From Cornus controversa (taxonomy: Eukaryota > Streptophyta > Magnoliopsida > Cornales > Cornaceae): a stretch of 64,000 nucleotides of DNA. Position 1 is the first letter of the stretch. Each line of letters starts with the position of its first letter. Positions 57,131-64,000 of this stretch are shown here, piece after piece. The translations under genes were made by a program, and so were the position numbers. The DNA is taken from the NCBI GenBank assembly GCA_026545225.1, contig CM048849.1, forward strand, positions 58,237,836 to 58,301,835, given 5' to 3'. Under the pieces are notes generated by a model, which saw only the letters and a list, made by a program, of their open reading frames with translations, was not told the DNA's origin and made no database searches.

Positions 57131-58210
57131 GATTTTGAAGACTCCAACTGTGTGTACAATTGCGCTCTTGTGCACCAGTTTGGAATGTGTGGTTTGGAAG
57201 ACTCCGACTCTGTGTACAATTGCGCTCTTGTGCACCAGTCCGGAAGGCGTGGTTTAGAAGACTCCGACTGTGTGTACAATTGCGCTCTTGTGCACCAGTT
57301 TGGAAGGCGTGGTCTGGAAGACTCCGACTGCGTGTACAATTGCGCTCTTGTGCACCAGTCCGGAAGGCGTGATTTAGAAGACTCCGACTGTGTGTACAAT
57401 TGCGCTCTTGTGCACCAGTCCGAAAGGCGTGGTTTAGAAGACTCCGACTGTGTGTACAATTGCGCTCTTGTGCACCAGTTTGGAAGGTGTGGTTTTGAAG
57501 ACTCCGACTGTGTGTACAATTGCGCTCTTGTGCACCAGTCCGGAAGGCGTGGTTTGGAAGACTCCGATTGTGTGTACAATTGCGCTCTTGTGCACCAGTC
57601 TGGAAGGCGTGGTTTGGAAGACTCCGACTGTGTGTACAATTGCGCTCTTGTGCACCAGTCTGGAAGGCGTGGTTTGGAAGACTCCGACTGTGTGTACAAT
57701 TGCGCTCTTGTGCACCAGTCTGGAAGGCATGGTTTAGAAGACTCCGACTGTGTGTACAATTGCGCTCTTGTGCACCAGTCTGGAAGGCGTGGTTTAGAAG
57801 ACTCCGACTGTGTGTACAATTGCGCTCTTGTGCACCAGTCTGGAAGGCGTGTTTAAGAAGACTCCGACTGTGTGTACAATTGCGTTCTTGTGCACCAGTC
57901 TGGAAGGCGTGGTTTAGAAGACTCCAACTGTGTGTACAATTGCGCTCTTGTGCACCAATCTGGAAGACGTGATTTGTAAGACTCCGACTGTGTGTATAAT
58001 TGCGCTCTTGGGCACCAGTCTGGAAGACGTGATTTGGAAGACTCCGGCTGTGTGTACAATTGCGCTCTTGGGCACCAGTCTGGAAGATGTGATTTGGAAG
58101 ATTCCGGCTGTGTGTACAATTGCGCTCTTGTGCACCAGTCTGGAAGGCATGATTTGGAAGACTCCGGCTGTGTGTACAATTGCGCTCTTGTGCACCAGTC
58201 TGGAAGGCGT
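57131..58210. repeat. Tandem array: 18 copies of an exact 60-bp unit
   Basis: Unit landmarks in order: 'ggtttggaagactccgactg', 'tgtgtacaattgcgctcttg', 'tgcaccagtctggaaggcgt'. Every copy is exactly 60 bp with no indel in 1,080 bp, and differs from its neighbours by a few substitutions. Since 60 is a multiple of 3 and few copies create stops, long frames stay open on both strands (246 codons plus, 260 codons minus). On the element's own strand the 20-residue repeat centres on LPDWCTRAQLYTQSESSKP. The last four copies share 'ggctgtgtg' and 'tctggaaga', so they form a subgroup. Confidence 0.97.
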
Positions 58211-58224
58211 GAATTTTTTTTTCT

Positions 58225-58545
58225 TTTTTCCAGACAGTTTATACTCGTGTCAGTGAATAAATTTTTGTTCTTGTTTTTTGCAGACAGTTTATACTCGTGT
58301 CAGGGAGTAAATTTTTTTTTTTTTTTTTTGCTGACAGTTTATACTCTTGTCAGGGAGTAAATTTTTTTTGTTTTTGGCAGACAGTTTATACTCGTGTTAG
58401 GGAGTAAATTTTTTGTTTTTTGCAGACAGTTTATACTCGTGTCAGTGAGTAAATTTTTTTGTTTTTTGCAGACAGTTTATACTCGTGTTAGGGAGTAATT
58501 TTTTTTTGCAAATAGTTTATACTCGTGTCTGGGAGTGATTTTTTT
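58225..58545. repeat. Tandem array, about seven units of 40-50 bp
   Basis: 'gacagtttatactcgtgtca' plus 'gggagtaaa' followed by a T-run and 'gttttttgca' recurs near 58232, 58282, 58331, 58379, 58423, 58469 and 58509. An isolated further copy lies near 58677. Confidence 0.85.
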
Positions 58546-58588
58546 TTTTTTTTTTGATGATTGAACTCGGAACAAACCTCCAAGCTGC

Positions 58589-58625
58589 CTACGTACCCTT
58601 AACAGGAATCAAGTCATTTACGTAG
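58589..58625 (-). other. Hairpin-forming CTACGTA...TACGTAG motif
   Basis: CTACGTA at 58589-58595 and its exact inverse TACGTAG at 58619-58625 are separated by 23 bp, in the context 'gctgcctacgtacccttaac' and 'aagtcatttacgtagttc'. I recall similar wording near the ends of other plant LTR elements. It lies between the gag frame and the arrays. Confidence 0.5.
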
Positions 58626-58750
58626 TTCAGATTAACAAACTCAAAATTTTTTTTTTTTTTTTTTTTTTGGGCCGTACACAGTTTATACTCGTGCGGGCTA
58701 GGAGTGTAGCGCAGTTTAGGCTCATGCAATCAGGAGCACTCCATCTTTGA

Positions 58751-59275
58751 CTATTCTTCAACTCTACAAGATTCATAAGACAGTCCAAACTTGCATTGAA
58801 AAGTGTGAACCAGCTCGGCGTCAATTTGAAAATTTCTTTCTGGCTTTGTTTCTTCATTGTACTCTTCTTGCATTTGAGAAGAAACATCTCCTTTGAACTC
58901 GTCTCCCCACCCAGAAGATAGAGGTGTTTCATTTGTCATAGTCCTTGTAGGCGGATTGAACCTCACCCAGTATGCTTTCATTCCGCTGCGAGATTCGATC
59001 CAAACAGCATCTTCGGGCTTCGGTCCCCACACTTTCCCTTCCTCTAGTCTTTTGATTTGTCGAGTATCTCGTTCCATCTGGGATTGTAGATGATTTTGTT
59101 CTTGTTCCTCATTTTGCAGTTTTAGACTCTTACCTTGGTGCTTGTCGATGACATGTTGGGAAGGAATTACTTGAGTTGTCATTTGTATATTTCCAGCAAC
59201 TGATTCCTGTGAGATCTTTTTAGAACCATCCCCTTCAAGAGCATTCTTCTTTGGCCTCCAAGTAAGCACAATTTT
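58751..59275 (-). CDS. Frame continuing from gag beyond a single stop (about 172 codons)
   Basis: It lies in the same frame as gag, separated only by TAA at 59276-59278; the text across it is NGKD-stop-KIVLTWRPKKNALEGDG. It has no ATG near its start (59269 is GTG), so it is not an independent ORF. Most likely it is the end of gag cut off by a nonsense change, or a readthrough extension. The sequence is hydrophilic, with VWGPKPEDAVWIESRSGMKA, YWVRFNPPTRT and an acidic end. No zinc knuckle (CCHC) or protease motif (DTG/DSG) is seen, and I do not recognise its fold. Confidence 0.6.
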   Translation of the reverse strand, partial: KIVLTWRPKKNALEGDGSKKISQESVAGNIQMTTQVIPSQHVIDKHQGKSLKLQNEEQEQNHLQSQMERDTRQIKRLEEGKVWGPKPEDAVWIESRSGMKAYWVRFNPPTRTMTNETPLSSGWGDEFKGDVSSQMQEEYNEETKPERNFQIDAELVHTFQCKFGLSYESCRVEE

Positions 59276-61150
59276 TTAATCCTTTCCATTGGAAGTTGTT
59301 TGAGGAAAATTTGAAGAATTACCTTCATAATGCTTCTTTGATGCAAATCTTTGCAATTTGTCACTTTTGTTATGCCTTAATTTTTCTTGTTCCTTTTTTG
59401 AGACCTCTTTCTTATTTTGAGGTTTGAGAAAATGTGTAGGTCTTTTTAAAGGACATGCATGGACCTTGCTCCCTTGCCAAGAGTATTTCATATGAGATAG
59501 TTGAGAATGAACTTTGTATGGAAGGTTTGCCCCTTGTTTGTCCAGTCTTCTACCAAGGTTTTCTTGACTTAATGCACTATGTAACTGCGAACCTTCAGAT
59601 GAAGTCACCGAAATATGATGTGTTTCTTGATACATTTCTTTAGATACGACGCTTGTGACATAAGACGTATCTATTTCATCGTCCAAGTTAATAAGTATTT
59701 TGTCTTCCTCTTTGGACTCAACCCCTACATCTTTAGGACAGTCATCAGATATATTGGGAAAGGCAAAAACCTTTTCACCACTACTTGTTATGCTGAGCTC
59801 CATATCATGGGCACGAGTAACCAGTTCCTCAAATGTACGAGGCCTGATTCCTTGTAGAATGTAGAGTAACTCCCAGTGCATGCCTTGCATACACATTTCG
59901 GCTGCTGAGACTTCAGAAAGACGATCTTTGCAATCAAGACTTAGCGCTCGCCAACGGTTGATATAGTCGACCACAAGCTCGTCCTTCATTTGTTTAGTGT
60001 TAGTGAGTTCTAACATGCTTACTATTCTACGAGTACTGTAGAAGCGGTTGAGAAATTCTTGCTCTATTTGCTCCCAATAATCAATACTCCCAGCTTTGAG
60101 GTCTGCGTACCAATCAAATGCATTCCCTTTGAGGGAACGGACAAATTGCTTGACTAAGAGGTCCCCTTTGGTGCCAGCGTTATTGCATGTCTCCACAAAA
60201 TGAGCGACGTGTTGCTTAGGGTTGCCCTTTCCATCGAATTGTTGAAACTTGGGAGGTTGATACCCAGCTGGCATCCTCATGTTGTCAATTCGTCTTGTGT
60301 AAGGCTTCGAATACATGAGCGAGCTTTGAGAAACACCGCCATACTGTGACCTGATTGTGTTAGTGATCATGTCTTGAAGTTGTTGAACAGACAAGGAAGC
60401 GATAGAGGGAGCAAAACTGGGATGATTTGCCCTTTGTTCGGATGTGCTTGCATGATAAGCCTTATTTGCTGTGGCCCCTTGTGGTGCAAAATCGGGCGGG
60501 TGTGAGAGTTCTTGACTTGGCTCCTTAGATTTCTGAGATTCCAATCTATTCATGAGGGAAGCAATTTGCAAGTCTTTTTCTTCAATGGTTTTGGTGAGCT
60601 TTTCAATAGCGCTAGCCATAGTCGCAAGTTGTTCCTCTACCGATGTTGTATCGGTCATCATAACTTGCATATTGGTTGATTGTGATTGTGTATGAGAATC
60701 TAAGTACCTTAGAGAAATCAACTCTTTCGGAGATCCAGGGGAAGAAACTGAGCGTGATCCCGTATTCAAATTAGAATCCGACATAGAGCGAGATGAGCGC
60801 GGTGACATGTCTTTTGGAAAAGAGCCTTCAGAAACTGGAGGAACTTTTCCAAGACTCGTATTGTTGAAGTTCATTATCCTCAAGGACTTGAGAGTGATAA
60901 ATGAATGACGAGCTTTTGCACTTGCAGGCTTGGTCGAGTTGACATCCGTCATGCTTTGTTTCTGTGCTAGAGAAGCAGGTGCCTTTGTTTTGCTACGAGT
61001 TGTTGGTCCAGTAGAGGTGCTGCTACCACTTGATGGAGCCATAACATTCTTAGTGTCCTTCTTAACGAGAGAATTGTTGATTGTTGCAGCGGCAACATTC
61101 TTTACAACATTATTTGAGCCTTGATCGAGTTGAACCTTCTTGGGGGTCAT
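59276..61150 (-). CDS. gag: Gag polyprotein of the non-autonomous LTR element (624 aa)
   Basis: ATG at 61148-61150, 86 bp inside the 5' LTR boundary, opens a 624-residue frame. Residues 1-200 are Ser/Thr/Lys-rich and probably disordered, followed by a coiled segment (TTSVEEQLATMASAIEKLTK and so on, about 168-210). The capsid-like Retrotrans_gag region spans about 300-470: PPKFQQFDGKGNPKQHVAHF, FVRSLKGNAFDWYADLKAGS, WEQIEQEFLNRFYSTRR, ELVVDYINRWRALSLDCKD, and ILQGIRPRTFEELVTRAHDM. This is Ty3/gypsy-type gag, which forms the virus-like particle. The C-terminal part (470-624) is charged and lacks a CCHC zinc knuckle. The frame ends in TAA but remains open beyond it. An intact frame of this length agrees with recent insertion and use. 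Confidence 0.92.
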   Translation of the reverse strand: MTPKKVQLDQGSNNVVKNVAAATINNSLVKKDTKNVMAPSSGSSTSTGPTTRSKTKAPASLAQKQSMTDVNSTKPASAKARHSFITLKSLRIMNFNNTSLGKVPPVSEGSFPKDMSPRSSRSMSDSNLNTGSRSVSSPGSPKELISLRYLDSHTQSQSTNMQVMMTDTTSVEEQLATMASAIEKLTKTIEEKDLQIASLMNRLESQKSKEPSQELSHPPDFAPQGATANKAYHASTSEQRANHPSFAPSIASLSVQQLQDMITNTIRSQYGGVSQSSLMYSKPYTRRIDNMRMPAGYQPPKFQQFDGKGNPKQHVAHFVETCNNAGTKGDLLVKQFVRSLKGNAFDWYADLKAGSIDYWEQIEQEFLNRFYSTRRIVSMLELTNTKQMKDELVVDYINRWRALSLDCKDRLSEVSAAEMCMQGMHWELLYILQGIRPRTFEELVTRAHDMELSITSSGEKVFAFPNISDDCPKDVGVESKEEDKILINLDDEIDTSYVTSVVSKEMYQETHHISVTSSEGSQLHSALSQENLGRRLDKQGANLPYKVHSQLSHMKYSWQGSKVHACPLKRPTHFLKPQNKKEVSKKEQEKLRHNKSDKLQRFASKKHYEGNSSNFPQTTSNGKD

Positions 61151-61210
61151 CGATGCAAGTAAGAAAAATATTTGATGAATTGATTAAGGAGATAGAGATG
61201 AGAGGCAAAG

Positions 61211-61230
61211 AGGTCCCACCGGGCGTGCCA
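61211..61230 (-). other. Primer binding site of the gag-only element
   Basis: Six bases after the 5' LTR end, the minus strand reads TGGCACGCCCGGTGGGACC, starting with the TGG that pairs with the CCA end of a tRNA. I do not assign the tRNA. Confidence 0.6.
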
Positions 61231-61236
61231 GAAATT

Positions 61237-62103
61237 TGTACACACAAATTTCGTGTCCGAAAACCTAGGAACGAAATTGAGTAACAAACAATTAATTTTA
61301 TTAATTTCAGAAAAAGGGGTACAATTCTCTGTGGTCAATTCTTTTACAATAAAGAATCTTCCTCTGATTCAATCTCCTTGATTTTCGGTACAAGGGCTTC
61401 GAAAGCTTGTTCTTGAACTGGTAGTGACGAGCTTTCTTCAAAACTTCAAGATTGAGGAAGGCTTGTCTGGATTTTCGATCGAGGGCCGATAGAGCTTGAT
61501 CTCGAACGGTGGATTGAAGGTCTTTGGAGAAGAACGACACTTGTGTGGCGTGCTTGATGCTCTTCGTCTTCAGAACTTCGAAGGTTGAAGGTCTTTGAAG
61601 TAGAACAGCACTTGTGTGGCGTGCTTGATGTTCTTCGTCTTCAGATTCTTCGAGGACTTAAGATCTTTGAAGTAAAACGGCACTTGTGTGGCGTGCTTGA
61701 TGTTCTTCGTCTTCAGAACTTCGAGTCTTCGTTGAGGCAGAGGTTTGGCAGAGCTTTTGTGTTCTCTTGAACTCTTTGTGTCTGTCCTCCTCTCCTTCTG
61801 TCTGCCTCCTTGAATGTGTAGGGTGACCTTATATTTATAGGCAAAAGGGGTGGAGGTTTATTTTGGTAACTCCCCATTAATTGTGCCAACTGCCATAAAA
61901 AGAGATTTTGCCTCCTTTTATATGTAAATAAATTAAATTTAAATTTGAATTATCACACATGTTTTTTAAAGGCCTGAACCTTCACGATTTTGACACGTGT
62001 CTGTTGCTGGGACCCACAATCGTAGACTTAAATTGATCAAAATTGTTTGACTTATTGACCAATTGGACGGTGATTAAACCATCATAAAATTTATGTGTCT
62101 ACA
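61237..62103 (-). repeat. 5' LTR of the gag-only element (867 bp)
   Basis: Same length as the other LTR and identical by eye except two transitions. It carries the same internal 72-bp triplication (about 61538, 61610 and 61681). The promoter of the element should lie here; 'ccttatatttataggc' at about 61827, reverse-complemented, offers a TATAAATATA-type box. Confidence 0.95.
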
Positions 62104-62108
62104 ATGAG
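62104..62108. repeat. Target-site duplication, right (ATGAG)
   Basis: Exact match of 54951-54955, next to the TCTACA end of the right LTR. Confidence 0.95.
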
Positions 62109-62212
62109 ATTATTATTTATGAACCATGAATACAATAAAATTTAACAGTAGAATTTTAATAGGACCCAAACAGAGAGAAGGTGCTCTCATGAAGTTGTTC
62201 TACAAAAGAGAC

Positions 62213-63007
62213 CTATTCTTCCGGTGGATCATTCTGCAAGAATTCCTCTATAGTTGAGGGGAACTCAATTCCACCAAAACCATCACTACCCTCTGAAACA
62301 AAAGCAGCTTTGGCCAAAAGCAAATGAGCCAACCTCAAAGGTTCAATCTTTTCTTCCTCGCCATCATTCAAAAAGTTCTTAATCCATCCCTGCAACCTCT
62401 CCACTTCCTTCTCACACTTTGGCCCCTTCCTTCCAACAATCTTGGCCAAAAACTCCTCATCACCATTCTTTAAACCCAAACCAATCCATTGTGGCTCCTC
62501 TTCTTTACAATCTGATAGACCCAATAATTGGATTAACAATTCAATGCCGTCGATCCCATCCTTATCAACTTCATTCATTGCTTGTGGGTCTTGTTCATTG
62601 TTTGGTTGATGTGGGTCTTCATGGGTTGGTGGGAAATCAAGGGAATTTGAGAGGAATTCTCGAGGGGGTTCACTGTCTTGGAGGGTTGAGCTGCTGTTGT
62701 TGGTGGGTAGGTCCAAGTTGAGGTATATAGGGGTGCTGAGAGACTCTGTTGATGTATAATTGCTTTCTGTTGGTGGCGGCGGCAGAGGCGGCGGAGGTGG
62801 TTGTGGTGAAGAGAGAGTGTGTGGCTGTGATGGGTGTTCTAATCTCAATCTCTTCTCCACCTGTTCATATAAATATGAGAATTAAAAGCACATATACATT
62901 GTGTATGTGTATATAGATATTGAGAGATTGAGGGGGTTGTGGTCGAGATTTACCTGTTTGAGAGAGGAGAAGAAATTGGTGTGGAGACAAGGTGGAGGTG
63001 GTCGCAT
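62213..63007 (-). CDS. Uncharacterised plant protein, 233 aa, two exons
   Basis: Exon 1 is 62954-63007 (ATG at 63005-63007, MRPPPPCLHTNFFSSLKQ), exon 2 is 62213-62860, joined in phase with GT..AG to give 233 residues. The second exon has no ATG at its beginning but opens with the acceptor gaacAG, which supports the split model. Residues 19-75 are Pro/Ser-rich (TLSSPQPPPPPLPPPPTES), 75-120 acidic. The C-terminal 110 residues look folded: GIELLIQLLGLSD, LKNGDEEFLAKIVGRKGPKC, EKEVERLQGWIKNFLNDG, LRLAHLLLAKAAFVSEGSDG, and FPSTIEEFLQNDPP. There is no transmembrane segment or known catalytic motif. I have an impression of a conserved plant protein of unknown function but cannot name it. The retroelement inserted only about 105 bp beyond its stop codon. 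Confidence 0.7.
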
Positions 63008-63069
63008 CTTGCTTGATGGGCATGGGTATGTTTAACGATCAATTAGCCCTTATAGGGTTTCTCTCTCTT

Positions 63070-63077
63070 TATATATA
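63070..63077 (-). promoter_or_regulatory. TATA box of the 233-aa gene
   Basis: The minus strand reads TATATAAA about 63-70 bp upstream of the ATG, followed by GAGAGAGAAACCCTA, a common plant leader style. Confidence 0.55.
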
Positions 63078-63079
63078 TG

Positions 63080-63586
63080 TTCTACACCTCCAGAAAATGT
63101 TTAACATAGAATAAATATCGAAATAGATATGGATTAATAATTTTTATGGATTGTTAAAATAATAATAATAATTTTTATGGATTGTGATATGGATTAAATC
63201 GTTAAAAATGTGATTAATATAAATAATGGAATGGCAAATAAACTTGGATGCTGTGATGATTGAATAGTTATGCACCTATTGAAATCGAAATGTAATCTCT
63301 CTCTGTAATTGTTTTTGCGGAATACACTAACAAGTGTTTACTACCTTAATACTGAAAAGTTGAAAACTCAAGTCCACTGTCCATATTTCTCACAACTTGC
63401 AACAGTAAATGTAAAAGCGAACCATACAAATTGAGGGCAAGAAGATGAGAAATTAATTGTAGGAAAATTAACAACATTCAATCCGATAATAGTGCAAAAG
63501 ATTCGGAATTTCAGTTTTCACTCACACCAATTTTACTCCCTCTTCATGAATCATGAGCTCAACTCCGACTTTTCTTTTTTTCTTTC
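63080..63586. other. Intergenic between the 233-aa gene and LHCB1
   Basis: AT-rich with an 'aataataata(a)tttttatgga' direct repeat near 63137-63182. The right part is probably the 3' untranslated region of LHCB1. No further gene. Confidence 0.4.

Positions 63587-64000
<414 letters not shown>

Larger units (their letters stand above)
54956..62103 (-). mobile_element. Complete non-autonomous LTR retrotransposon with gag only (TR-GAG-like), 7,148 bp
   Basis: Two direct 867-bp LTRs (54956-55822 and 61237-62103), TG...CA ends, and an ATGAG duplication on both sides define one intact insertion. It reads on the minus strand: 5' LTR, PBS, gag ORF (61150 to 59276), a frame continuing past one stop to 58751, a hairpin motif, three tandem arrays and homopolymer-rich DNA, PPT, 3' LTR. 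No protease, reverse transcriptase, RNase H or integrase is present, so mobilisation must be in trans. This matches the described class of terminal-repeat retrotransposons carrying only GAG. By eye the LTRs differ at two positions (about 55050/61331 and 55138/61419), both CpG-type transitions, so the insertion is very recent. The gag resembles Ty3/gypsy gag, which suggests a gypsy-type helper. Confidence 0.92.

Noticed and set aside
57131-58210. CRISPR array
   Set aside because: Regular 60-bp spacing, but there are no distinct spacers: the whole unit repeats. This is plant nuclear DNA and no cas genes exist.
57037-58360. Long ORFs (246 codons plus strand, 260 codons minus strand, and others) across the 60-bp array
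   Set aside because: Unit length is a multiple of 3, so stop-free frames persist automatically on both strands; no start context, no known domain. Kept as a repeat and as a question in the findings, not as genes.
61211-61230. Assigning the primer tRNA of the gag-only element
   Set aside because: TGGCACGCCCGGTGGGACC clearly looks like a PBS, but I cannot match it reliably to one tRNA without a search.

Overview
This is a window of plant nuclear DNA, from a eudicot judging by gene content. It is AT-rich, full of (AT)n microsatellites, and has small exons separated by long introns with standard GT..AG junctions. Genes present include a light-harvesting chlorophyll a/b protein, type I MADS-box factors, a SAC51-type bHLH with its conserved upstream ORF, and a GH3 beta-xylosidase. 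I could not run any search. All homology calls are from recognising protein families by eye, and I do not name a species.

Layout. 0.7-1.0 kb: a small one-exon gene for a 70-residue protein with a C-terminal membrane segment (minus). 2.1-6.0 kb: repeats, namely a LINE remnant, the 3' LTR and pol tail of a minus-strand Ty3/gypsy element, and a MITE. 7.2-12.9 kb: a seven-exon INDH-like (mitochondrial NBP35/Mrp ATPase) gene that looks dead. 13-24.8 kb: a type I MADS-box cluster, all minus strand (two intact one-exon genes and a broken copy between them), with hAT- and Harbinger-type MITEs and a degenerate tandem array. 27.4 kb: a small Mutator-type MITE with a perfect 9-bp target duplication. 28.5-30.5 kb: a four-exon mitochondrial inner membrane protease subunit 1 gene (minus). 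32.7-35.8 kb: a seven-exon GH3 beta-D-xylosidase whose last exon carries a deletion and frameshift. 36.8-41.1 kb: a nearly full-length, stop-ridden LINE (minus). 42-46.3 kb: a cluster of DNA transposons, including a hAT MITE nested in a larger inverted-repeat element. 47-50.6 kb: a SAC51-family bHLH gene with long spliced leader and conserved uORF. 52.5-54.6 kb: LINE pieces around a tRNA-Leu(UAG). 54.95-62.11 kb: a complete, very young, non-autonomous LTR retrotransposon with gag but no pol, packed with tandem arrays. 62.2-63.0 kb: a two-exon gene for an unrecognised 233-residue protein (minus). 63.6-64.0 kb: the 3' end of an LHCB1 gene (minus).

The cellular genes are unrelated neighbours, not a pathway or operon. 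The parts most worth a second look are the gag-only retroelement (near-identical 867-bp LTRs, an 18-copy array of exactly 60 bp, a stop-interrupted gag), the intron-split uORF upstream of the bHLH gene, and two otherwise ordinary genes (INDH-like and beta-xylosidase) that carry clear damage.
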